Of a DNA stretch of 64,000 nucleotides, positions 24,058 through 33,199 are shown piece by piece. Position 1 is the stretch's first letter. Each line of letters opens with the position of its first letter. This DNA is from Conexibacter sp. DBS9H8. GTDB lineage: Bacteria; Actinomycetota; Thermoleophilia; Solirubrobacterales; Solirubrobacteraceae. The notes beneath the pieces were generated by a model that did no database searches, was not told where the DNA came from, and worked only from the letters and a program-made list of their open reading frames with translations. The stretch is from the NCBI RefSeq assembly GCF_023330685.1, contig NZ_CP097128.1, forward strand, positions 434,001-498,000. The letters are read 5' to 3'. Made by a program: the position numbers and the translations under genes.

Positions 24058-24329
24058 CCGCCAGCGTCCGAGTACCGATGCCAACCATCCAGCCGATCAC
24101 CCTCAACCGCAGCCTGGTGGCCGTGGTCGCCGACGGGGATGCGCTGATCTCCGAGGACCTGGACGAGCGAGACGCCGCGACGGTCAAGGCGATGTGCCTG
24201 TTCGCGATCGAGATTCAGGCCGGTGAGACCGAAGGCCCGTACACCGAGACGCGGGCGCTCGCGTACGCCTCGCGCGCGGCCGGGTTCCGCCAAGCGGCGC
24301 GCGCGGTGCCGCGAGGCCGTGAGCGATGA
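24054..24329 (+). CDS. Small hypothetical ICE protein
   Basis: A 91-residue protein starting at an ATG that overlaps the response-regulator stop. It has a beta-like N-terminal region (ITLNRSLVAVVADGDAL), then an acidic helix (DLDERDAATVKAMCLFAIEI) and a basic end. No known domain is recognised. The tight overlap and similar composition support it as a real gene. Confidence 0.5.
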   Translation: MTASVRVPMPTIQPITLNRSLVAVVADGDALISEDLDERDAATVKAMCLFAIEIQAGETEGPYTETRALAYASRAAGFRQAARAVPRGRER

Positions 24330-24459
24330 CCACCTGCGGGAGTACCGTGAGGCGATGCGCAGCCGCGGATCATGCCCAGGCGTAGTCACAGTGGTGGCCA
24401 GGACGGCGGGCAGCTGTCGTTCGACGACTTCCTGTGGGCCCGTGAGGAAGGAGCAGCAG

Positions 24460-24792
24460 GTGAACGAGTACGGGGCGCGGCTGATGCGCCAGTGGCAGCA
24501 GGCGGACCCGGAGCGGTTTCAGCGGATCCCGGACCCGGAGGCGTTCTTCACCGAGAAGGGGCTGGAGCTGGAGCGGGAGGTCCAGACGCTGGCGAGCGCT
24601 CTGGCGGGCCCAGACCGGCCAGAGGAGACCTACGAGCAGAAGCTCGCACGCCTGCAGACGGCGAGGTTCAACGCGGAGAGCGACCTGATCCGCGAAACGA
24701 TGGCCCCGGATCCGGGGGACGTGGACACGCCGCTGGACCCGGAGGCGTGGGGTCCGGCGTACACGGGGGACCTGGAGGACCCGGAGGACTAG
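24460..24792 (+). CDS. TnpV-like small protein
   Basis: A 110-residue protein with NEYGARLMRQWQQADPERFQRIPDPEAFFTEKG, then REVQTLASALAGPDRPEETYEQKLARLQTARFNAE. This helical family recurs in actinobacterial mobile elements just upstream of the large methylase/helicase gene, sometimes named TnpV. GTG 24460 is chosen for the Shine-Dalgarno (GAGGAAGGAG) about eight bases before it. The function is unknown. A short frame starting at ATG 24372 (SFDDFLWAREEG) precedes it and is unexplained. Confidence 0.6.
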   Translation: MNEYGARLMRQWQQADPERFQRIPDPEAFFTEKGLELEREVQTLASALAGPDRPEETYEQKLARLQTARFNAESDLIRETMAPDPGDVDTPLDPEAWGPAYTGDLEDPED

Positions 24793-27700
24793 ACCGCTTC
24801 CGCCCCGGCACGGGCGAGGAGCAGCTACCCCGTCGGGCGCGCGCGGCCGCGCCCGCGAGAACCTCGCGGTCATCCGGATCCTCGCCGAACTGGACGAACG
24901 TGAGCGATCGGCCACCCCCGAGGAGCAGCAGATCCTGGCCCGCTGGTCGGGCTGGGGCGCGTGCTCGGAGCTGTTCGACGAACAGCGCGAGGAGTGGGAG
25001 CCCGAGCGGGCCGAGCTGCAAGGGCTGGTCGGGGAGGAGGGATACGCGGCGGCGCGACGCACGACGCTGAACGCCCACTACACCCACCCCGAGCTCGCGC
25101 AGGCGATGTGGGCGCTCGCCGAGCAGCTCGGGTTCGCGGGCGGACGGGTGATCGAGCCCGGCTGCGGCGCCGGCGTGTTCATCGGCCTTGCCCCCGCGGC
25201 CGCGGAGCTGGTCGGGGTGGAGCTGGATCAGACGACGGCCCGGATCGCGCAGGAGCTGTATCCGCACGCGCGGGTCATCAACCGCTCGTTCGCCGATCGC
25301 TCCCGCACGCTGCGCGACGGCAGCTTCGATCTGGCGATCGGGAACGTGCCGTTCGGGAAGATCACGCTATACGACCCCGAGCACAACCGCTCCGGGCACG
25401 CGATCCACAACCACTTCATCGTCAAGAGCCTCGCGCTGACCCGCCCCGGCGGCCTGGCCGTGCTGCTGACGAGCCGCTACACGCTGGACGCGGGCAACCC
25501 GGCGCCGCGGCGGGAGATGAGCGAGCTGGCCGACCTGGTCGGCGCCGTGCGGCTGCCGAGCGGCGCGCACCGGCGCGTCGCCGGCACCGAGGCGATCACC
25601 GACCTGCTCGTGTTCCGCCGCCGCGCGGCCGGCGTTCAGCCGGCGGACGACAGCTGGGTGCGGACCGAGGAGGTCGACGTCAACGGCGGCCGCGCCCGGA
25701 TCAACAGCTACTACGCGACGCACCGCGACCAGGTGCTCGGCAGGCTGAAACTCGCCCGCGGCCTCTACGGCGACGACGAACTCGTCGTCGAGCAGCTCGC
25801 CGACGACCCCGCGCTGGCCGAGCGGATCCGCGCGTGGGGCCGCGAGCTCGCCGAGCGCCAGCCTGCCGTGGCGCCCGTCGAAGCGGCACGCATCGCGGAG
25901 CCGACTCCGGCCGTCGTTGAGGCGCCGGAGGGGCTGTGGGACGGCCATCTGCTCGCACTCCCCGACGGCGGCTTCGCTCAGGTTCAGCACGGGCTGCAGG
26001 TCGCGATCGAGCCCGCGCGTACGATCCGCGCCGAGCTTCGCGCGCTGCTGGGGCTGCGTGACGGCGCCCGGCAGCTGCTCGCCGCCGAGGCGCAGAGCCT
26101 GGAGGACACGCCGGCGATCGCCGAGCGCCGCGCCCGGCTGCGCGGCGACTACGACGAGTACGTCAAGCGGTTTGGGGCGATCAACCGGTTCAGCGAGCGC
26201 CGCACCGGCCGCAGCGATCCGAAGACGGGGGAGGAGCGGATGGCGCGCGTGACGCCGCCGGCGATCCGGTTCCTGCGCGCCGATCCCTTCGCGCCACTGG
26301 TCCTGAGCCTCGAGGTGTTCGACGAGGAGACACGCCTGGCGACGCCGGCGACTTTGCTGCGCCAGCGGGTCGTCGCGCCGCGCGCGCCGATCCGCGGTGC
26401 CGACACTCCGCAGGACGCGCTGGCGGTCTGCCTGGACACCCGCGGGCACGTCGACCTGGTCGAGATCGCGACCCTGCTCGGCGCGACCGAGCCCGACGCT
26501 CGCCGAGCGCTCGGCGAACTCGTCTACGACACCCCGGACGGCGATCTGCTCCCCGCGGCCGAGTACCTGTCGGGCAACGTCCGCGCGAAGCTCGGCCAGG
26601 CGCGCGAGGCGGCCGTCGACCGGCCCGACCTCGCCGTCAGCGCTGCGGCGCTCGAGCGTGTGCTGCCGATCGACCTCGGGACCGACGAGGTTCACCCGCA
26701 GCTCGGCGCGGCGTGGATCGAGGTCGACGACCACCGGGCGTTCCTGTCCGAGATCCTCGACGACCCCGGGATCGAGGTCGAGAGCGCTGGCGGCGGCGTG
26801 TGGGGCGTGAAGGGCAACAACGCGAGCCTGCTGGCGCGCTCGGAGTGGGGGACCGAGCGGATGCGCGCGCCGGCGATCGTCAAGGCGCTGCTCGAGCAGC
26901 GCGCCGTGCAGGTCACCGACGAGCTCGACGACGGCCGCCGCGTGATCAACCCCGTCGAGACCGCCGCCGCCCAGGAGAAGGCCCAGGCGCTTCGCGACCG
27001 GTTCGCCGAGTGGTGCTGGGAGGACCCCGACCGCGCCGGCCGGCTGCTCGGCGAGTACAACCGCCGGTTCAACTCGATCGTGCTGCGCGACTACACCGCC
27101 GACGGCGAGCGCCTCTCGCTCCCCGGACTCGTCCGCACGTTCGAGCCGATGCCCCACCAGCGGGCGGCGGTCGCGCGGATGATCTCCGAGCCCGCCGTCG
27201 GCCTGTTCCATCAGGTTGGCGCCGGCAAGACGGCCGAGATGATCATCGGCGCGACCGAGCTGCGCCGCCTGGGGATGGCCCGCAAGCCGGTGATCGTGGT
27301 CCCCAACCACATGCTCGAGCAGTTCACCCGCGAATGGCTGCAGCTCTACCCACAGGCGCGCGTGCTCGCCACCAGCAGCCAGGACCTCCAAGGCGATCGC
27401 CGCCGCCAGTTCGTCGCCCGCGCCGCATCCAACGATTGGGATGGGGTCCTGATGACGCGCTCGGCGTTCGAGCGGATCCCCGTCAGCGTCGAGACCCAGC
27501 AGCGCTACCTCGAGCGCGAGGTCGCCGAGCTGCGCGAGATGCTCACCAGCGCGCGCGGGCTCAAGGGCGGGAGCTTGACCGTCAAGCGGTTGGAGAAGAT
27601 GGTTCTGAGCGCCGAGGAGCAGCTGAAAAAGCGCCTGGACACCGTCAAGGACCCGGGGATCAGCTTCGAGCAGTGCGGGATCGACTACATCGTCGTCGAC

Positions 27701-29831
27701 GAGGCCCACGGGTACAAGAACCTGCGCACCGTCTCGAACATCCGCGACGCCGCAATCGACGGATCCAACCGCGCGACCTGCACATGAAGGTCACGTGGCT
27801 CCGCGAGCGCCACGGCCGCCGGGTCGTGACGATGGCGACCGCCACCCCGATCGCCAACAGCGTTACCGAGGCGCACGTGATGCAGCGTTACCTGCGCCCC
27901 GACCTCCTCCAGGCCGCCGGCGTCGAGCACTTCGACCAGTGGGCGGCCACGTTCGGCGAGGCGATCACCGAGATCGAGATGGCACCGACCGGCGGCGGCA
28001 ACTACCGCCTCCAAACCAGGTTCAGCCGCTTCGCCAACGTCCCCGAGATGCTCCGGATGTGGCACGTGTTCGCAGACGTCAAGACCGGCGAGGATCTGAA
28101 CCTGCCGGTCCCGTCGCTGCGGCCGTACGCGACCAGGACGGCAGTGTGAAGACCGGGCCGCGGACGATCGTGATCCCCGCCGGCCCCGAGATCACCGACT
28201 ACCTGCTCCACCTCGCCGACCGCGCCGAGAAGGTCCGCTCCCGAGCGGTCCTGCCGGAGGAGGACAACATGCTCAAGATCTCAAGCGACGGCCGCAAGGC
28301 CGCGCTCGACATGCGACTGATCACCGGCGAGCAGACCCAGGGCGAGTGCAAGCTCGAGCGCGCGGCCCGCGCGATCGGAACGGTCTGGCGCGCCACCCGC
28401 GAGCTGACCTACGCCGACCCCGACAGCGACGAGCCCTCGCCGATCCCCGGTGCCCTCCAGATCGTGTTTTGCGACCTCTCCACCCCCAGCGAGGGCTGGA
28501 ACGCCTACGACGAGCTCCGCAGCCTGCTCGTCGCCGAAGGGCTGCCCGAGCACCAGATCCGCTTCATCCACGAGGCCCGCAACGACGCCGAGAAGGGCCG
28601 ACTGTTCGCCTCCTGCCGCGCCGGGCACGTCGCGGTGCTGATCGGCTCGACCGAGAAAATGGGCGTCGGCACCAACATCCAGGCACGCGCGATCGCCTTG
28701 CATCACCTCGACTGCCCGTGGCGGCCGGCCGACATCGAGCAACGCGAGGGCAGGCTGATGAGGCAGGGAAATCAGAACCCCGAGGTTGCGATCTACCGCT
28801 ACGTCGTCGAGCGATCCTTCGACGCCTACAGCTGGCAGACCGTCGAGCGCAAAGCCAAGTTCATCAGCCAAGTCACCCGCGGCCGACTCGACGTCCGCAC
28901 CGTCGACGACGTCGGCGACAGCGCCCTCAGCTACACCGAGGTCAAAGCGCTCGCCTCCGGAGACCCACTGATCCTCGACCACGCCCGCGCCAGCCAGCAG
29001 CTCACACGCCTCGAGCGCCTCGAACGCGCCTGGGGCCGCAACCAGCAGAACCTCCGCCACGTCCTCGCCGCGGCCGTCGAGCGCACCAAGGCCCGCGGCG
29101 GCGACCTGGAGCTGATCGACCTGGCGCTCGCCCGCCGAACCGACACGCGCGGCGACCGCTTCTCCTTCACGATCGGCGCGGTCACCCACACCGAGCGCCG
29201 CGCCGCAGCCGACGCCCTCGCCCGCTGGGCCGCCACCGCCTCCTTCGGCGCCGCGAAGCCACTCGGCACGCTCGGCGGGCTCGAAGTCGCCGGCACGATC
29301 CGCCTCGACTACACCGACAGCGCCCGCGAGGCTGTCATCACGCTCGTGGGCGTTCCCTGCGAGCCGGCGCACGCCACCCTGAGACACCTGAGCGAGAACC
29401 CGCTCGGGCTCGTCCGCCAGCTCGAGCACCGCGTCCAGGACCTCGACGCCCTCAAAGCCCGGACGACGGCCAGGCAGCAGGAGGCCACGCAGGAAGCCGA
29501 GCGAGCGCGGGAAGCACTCGAGCGGCCGTTCAAGCACACAGACGACCTCCAGGACGCCCGCCGACAGCTGCACGAGATCACCGAGCGGATGCAGAACGCC
29601 TCAAGCGAGATGCCCGGAGGAGGGGACCTGTCGCCGCCGGCCGGCACGTCGACGGGAGACACGTCGCCCGCCCGGGATCCGCGCGACACGTCGCCCGGGC
29701 CCACCATGCAAGTCCGCTATCCGCCGAGACCCCGGCCGCCGGCACTCTCGCCGCCCGTGCCCGACCCGCAGGCCGCCCGCCACCTCGACCACCGCACCCG
29801 GCAAACGCCTGCGCGGGGAGCAGAACGGTGA
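24793..29831 (+). pseudogene. Large N6-adenine methylase/SNF2-type helicase, broken by frameshifts
   Basis: Joined across frames this is the very large methylase-helicase common in ICEs. Parts in order: ARENLAVIRILAELDERE and RWSGWGACSELFDE; methylase motif I VIEPGCGAGVFIGLAP and the NPPY-like AIGNVPFGKI; helicase motif I FHQVGAGKTAEMI; DEAH-like VVDEAHGYKNL; TMATATPIANSVTEAHVM; motif VI QREGRLMRQGNQNPEV. The frame shifts by one base three times: near 24830 (C run), near 27780 (after GSNRA) and near 28125 (after SLRPY). No canonical start precedes 25106 in the middle frame, although conserved sequence begins at ~24840. Either decay or three single-base sequence errors. Confidence 0.75.
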
Positions 29832-29869
29832 GCGAACTGAGAGACGAGGGCGATGCGACAGACCACACG

Positions 29870-30506
29870 ATGATCGAGCTGGTGGCGAATCCGCCCTTGG
29901 CTGCTCAGCGGCGCCGCTGCGGACTACATCGCCAACCGCAGCACTCCGCAAGCTGCCACTGAGGTAGCGGGCCTGTGGGTCCTAGTCGGCGCGCTGCTCC
30001 TGTTCGCATGGACGCGTCGGCATGGAGCTGCGCTTCCCGAGACCCGCGCTCGCATCGCCATGCTGCGTCGTAGCGATACCACCTCTGCGCTGCTCACGCC
30101 GTGGATCGTCCCGGTGGGCGTCGCGGCGATGCCCCACCCCCGGCACGTACACGGCCTTGGCACCGGACTGGTGGTGGCCGTCGCGGCCGGGACGATGCTG
30201 TTGTTCGTGAGACGCCACCCGCGGCTGATGCTCTCCATGCGCGCGATCGCAGGCTTGACGAACTGGCTGAGCGCGCGCGACGGCGGCTCGGAGCCGTACA
30301 GGCCGGCCGACGCAGATTCGGCCTGTGTCGCCGACGGGAGGTTGCCTTCGTCCGGCGCGCTCGCGCGGAGAACCTCTGCCGGGAGGCACGGCGCGCGAGG
30401 CGCAGGGGCGAGCTGCACGGACTCCCCCACTTCGCGAGCCGCCATGGTTGTCCCACGCCGCCGGCCCCACCACGCGCCATATCAGCGTCGGACGACCGCT
30501 CGGTGA
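29870..30506 (+). pseudogene. Small membrane protein, probably frameshifted
   Basis: MIELVANPP from ATG 29870 joins by one base shift at the CCC run near 29895 to WLLSGAAADYIANRS. Helices follow: VAGLWVLVGALLLFAWT and GLGTGLVVAVAAGTMLLFVR. Without the shift the first frame stops at 29962 and the second lacks a start codon. The last part (after about 30300) looks like a shadow frame, so the true end may be earlier. Function unknown; it may be the last gene of the transfer operon. Confidence 0.4.
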
Positions 30507-30930
30507 GGGAGGCAGTCAGGTACCCGCCGCCCGCCGCAGATGTCGTGGTTGGTGTCGTCCGCGAGCAGCAGCCTCGTGAACGCATGTCGACCACGCGGTC
30601 GTCGCCGCTTCCCGCGCAAGGCGAGGTGATGTCGCGAGTTACTGTAGATGCCTGTTCGAGAGCGAAGGCACGTCCACGGCAGCTGTCGCGAGCGCCTTCG
30701 TTGCTTTTCCACGCCTCAAGGAGCCCGACCACGGCGCGGGCTGCTTCTGCACCGCAGCGGGCGCGCGCTGCGGTGGCGCGCTGAGGGCGGTCGACAGGCC
30801 GGCAGGCAAGTCTGCCGGGGGTGACGCGGGTCGCTGATCGCGGTCGCGCTTTCCAGCGCAGACCGCTTCGCGCCGTGTCGCCGGCACCACGAGAGATACG
30901 GGGTAGTACGACGGAACCCTGGCCTGCATT
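30507..30930. other. Intergenic region with hairpin, possible right part of ICE
   Basis: No gene is recognised. A perfect 7-bp hairpin (CCGGCAG, loop GCAAGT, CTGCCGG) at 30799-30818 could act as a terminator, without a T tract. I looked here for a second copy of the tRNA-Ile sequence and found none. Confidence 0.4.
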
Positions 30931-30946
30931 GCACCGTTGGTACGTT
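30931..30946 (+). promoter_or_regulatory. Operator GCACC-N3-GGTAC over leaderless -10, cyclase gene
   Basis: GCACC-GTT-GGTAC (30931-30943) overlaps the -10-like TACGTT (30941-30946), placed six bases before the GTG at 30953. The same arrangement, with a 4-base spacer, occurs before the MMPL gene, in its duplicate copy at 35687 and before the LLM oxidoreductase gene. It is probably a shared TetR-type repressor site. Confidence 0.55.
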
Positions 30947-30952
30947 CTTGTG

Positions 30953-32560
30953 GTGCGGCAGGTGGATGGTCCTGTAGCGGGTGTTTCGTTCGGCCGGGTG
31001 GTCGATGCGGCGGCGGACTGGGTCGCGCGTTTGATCACGGGTGTGCTCGAGTGGCTGTACGGGTGGCTCGGGGTGCGCTATCTGCTGCTTGTTGCGGTTG
31101 CGGAGGCTGTTTCGGGGGTCGCGATCTGGACAGGGGCGGTGGGGTGGCTGTCTCGGTACCGGCCGATGTCGTTTGTCGACTTCGTGCTGGTCGCGGGGGC
31201 TGGTTCGGTGTTCACGTTGGTGATGTTGTCGGTGGTGCTGCGGCGTGCCTGGCCGATGGTCCGGCCGGTGGTGACGTGGGTGGACTTGCGGGACAAGGCG
31301 GGGATTGAGGATGCGTGGCGCGGCATGGTTGATCTCCCGCTGGCGCTCGTCACGCGCGCGGGCGCGGGGAGCTTGCTGGCCGGCCTGGTGCCGAGCGTGG
31401 TGGTGGCGATGCTGGTGCTCGGTTTGCCGGTGGGGGATCTCCCGATCGTGTTGGCGGTTGCTGGGATTGCGCTGGCGTATGGGCTTGTGTTGAACGTGTT
31501 CGCGCTGGAGTTGGCGCTACGTCCGGTGGTGCGCGACATCGCGCGGGAGCTGCCGCCGTCGTTCGTGACGGGCCGCAGGAATCTGTCGCTGCGGTGGAAG
31601 CTGCTGCTGGCGCTTCCTTTGATTAATCTGATCAGTGGTGTCGCGGTCGCCGCGCTGGTGCCGGGCGCGCACCGTTCCCTGGGCGATCTCGGGGTGACAG
31701 TGCTGCTGGCGGGTGGGATCGCGTTATCGATCGCGTTTTTGCTGACCGCGGTTGTGGGCGGCGCGATCCTCGGCGCCGTCGGCGAGCTCGCGACCGCGAC
31801 CCGCAGGGTCCGCGAAGGGGATCTGTCCTGGCGGGTTTCGGTGTCATCGACGGACGAGTTCGGCCAGCTCGGGGATATGTTCAACGAGATGGTCGCCGGG
31901 TTGTCCGAGCGGGCGGTGCTTCGTGATGCGCTGAGCAGCTATGTGCACCCCCAGCTGGCGGAGCGGGTTGTGCGGGAGGGTCTGACGCTCGCGGGCGAGG
32001 AGTTCGATGTCACGGTCGTGTTCGTCGACATGGTCGGGTTTACGTCGTTCGCCGATCGGGTCGACGCGGCTAGCGCGGTCGCGCGCGTGAATGCGTTTCT
32101 GGCGGAGGTGGTGCCGGTGATCTCGCGGCATGGCGGTTATGTGGACAAGTTCATCGGCGATGGCCTGCTGGCGGTGTTCGGCGCGCCCGAGCGGGTCAGC
32201 GATCACGCCGAGCGCGGGCTGGCGGCCGCGTGCGAGATCGCGTGCTTGTCTGACCCGGACCGTGGTGGATGGCGTGCTGGGGTGGGCGTCAATTCCGGCC
32301 GGGTGCTGGCGGGCACGATCGGTGCCGGGGATCGGTACGAGTTCACGGTGATCGGCGATGCCGTGAACGTCGCATCGCGCGTCGAGCGCGCGACACGAGA
32401 GCTGGGAGAGCCGGTGCTGGTGACCGGCGAGACTCGGGAGCGGCTCGCGGACCCGAAACAGCGCGGGCTGGTGGCGCTCGGGAACCTGTGCGTGCGCGGC
32501 AAGCGCGACCCGGTCGCTGTCTACGCCCCGCTCGCCGGTGCGGTCGGCGCGCCGCATTAG
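30953..32560 (+). CDS. Membrane HAMP-class III adenylate/guanylate cyclase
   Basis: A ~535-residue protein. About six membrane helices in the N-terminal part (YLLLVAVAEAVSGVAIWTGA, SVVVAMLVLGLPVGDLPIVL, GVTVLLAGGIALSIAFLLTA) lead to a HAMP linker (RRVREGDLSWRVSVSSTDEF). The C-terminal class III cyclase domain has VTVVFVDMVGFTSFADR (metal Asp), KFIGDGLLAVFGAP (second Asp), and GVGVNSGRVLAGTIG, then YEFTVIGDAVNVASRVE. It should make cAMP or cGMP in response to a membrane signal. GTG 30953 fits the leaderless promoter. A TetR gene follows 9 bases later. Confidence 0.85.
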   Translation: MRQVDGPVAGVSFGRVVDAAADWVARLITGVLEWLYGWLGVRYLLLVAVAEAVSGVAIWTGAVGWLSRYRPMSFVDFVLVAGAGSVFTLVMLSVVLRRAWPMVRPVVTWVDLRDKAGIEDAWRGMVDLPLALVTRAGAGSLLAGLVPSVVVAMLVLGLPVGDLPIVLAVAGIALAYGLVLNVFALELALRPVVRDIARELPPSFVTGRRNLSLRWKLLLALPLINLISGVAVAALVPGAHRSLGDLGVTVLLAGGIALSIAFLLTAVVGGAILGAVGELATATRRVREGDLSWRVSVSSTDEFGQLGDMFNEMVAGLSERAVLRDALSSYVHPQLAERVVREGLTLAGEEFDVTVVFVDMVGFTSFADRVDAASAVARVNAFLAEVVPVISRHGGYVDKFIGDGLLAVFGAPERVSDHAERGLAAACEIACLSDPDRGGWRAGVGVNSGRVLAGTIGAGDRYEFTVIGDAVNVASRVERATRELGEPVLVTGETRERLADPKQRGLVALGNLCVRGKRDPVAVYAPLAGAVGAPH

Positions 32561-32569
32561 GGTGGGGTG

Positions 32570-33184
32570 ATGAGTGCGTCGGTTGAGCGATCGCGGAAGG
32601 GCGAGCGACGCGCGGACGAGATCCTGGAGGCGGCGATGCGCTGCCTGGGCCGCGATGGGTACGCTGCGACCTCGTTGCAGCGGGTGGCGGACGAGGCGGG
32701 GGTCAGCAAGCGCAACGTGATCTATTACTACGGCTCCCGCGAGCAGCTGTTTGACGCTGTCGTTCATCACGTCGGCGGGCGGTTGCTCGAGCGCGTCGCG
32801 GACGCTGTCGCGGGCTTGGTCGAGCCGGCGGACATCATCTCGCGCGGGTTCGATCAGCTGTGGAATGGGCTCACGAACGACCGCACGCTGCTGGTCGCGT
32901 GGCTCGGTCTGCGGACCGAGGCGATCACCAACCCCGCGCTACGCGCGACGGCGGCCTGGATGGGTGACCGCTTCCGTGAGCTGCTCAGCGCCGTGATCGA
33001 CGACGCGCTCGGTCGCGGGAGGCGGCTGCTGGTTGACCGGGACGCGCTCGAGGTGCTGATCTTCGCGTCGATCCAAGGGCTCGTGCTTGAGTACGTCGAG
33101 CGCGGCGATGGTCCGGAGCTGACTTCGGCGATCGAGTCGTTGCAGCGCCTGCTCGAGGCGGCCTCGCTGCCACCGACAAGCTGA
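32570..33184 (+). CDS. TetR family transcriptional regulator
   Basis: A ~204-residue TetR protein. Its HTH is ILEAAMRCLGRDGYAATSLQ, then RVADEAGVSKRNVIYYYGSR and EQLFDAVVHHVGG. The C-terminal ligand domain includes NDRTLLVAWLGLRTEA and FASIQGLVLEYVERG. It follows the cyclase gene by nine bases, so the two are one operon. Given the operator over the cyclase promoter, it could be autoregulatory; that is inference. It converges with the MFS gene, with 15 bases between the stops. Confidence 0.82.
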   Translation: MSASVERSRKGERRADEILEAAMRCLGRDGYAATSLQRVADEAGVSKRNVIYYYGSREQLFDAVVHHVGGRLLERVADAVAGLVEPADIISRGFDQLWNGLTNDRTLLVAWLGLRTEAITNPALRATAAWMGDRFRELLSAVIDDALGRGRRLLVDRDALEVLIFASIQGLVLEYVERGDGPELTSAIESLQRLLEAASLPPTS

Positions 33185-33199
33185 TCGCACGCCAGGCGA

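Noticed and set aside
25367..27709. 780-codon minus-strand frame opposite the methylase/helicase
   Set aside because: Antisense shadow of a conserved gene; no recognisable motif.
28281..29573. 430-codon minus-strand frame
   Set aside because: Opposite the conserved helicase C-terminal part; Val/Gly/Asp-rich shadow composition typical of third-position GC bias.
30507..30950. Right attachment site of the ICE
   Set aside because: No match to the tRNA-Ile 3' half was found here, so the boundary cannot be placed.
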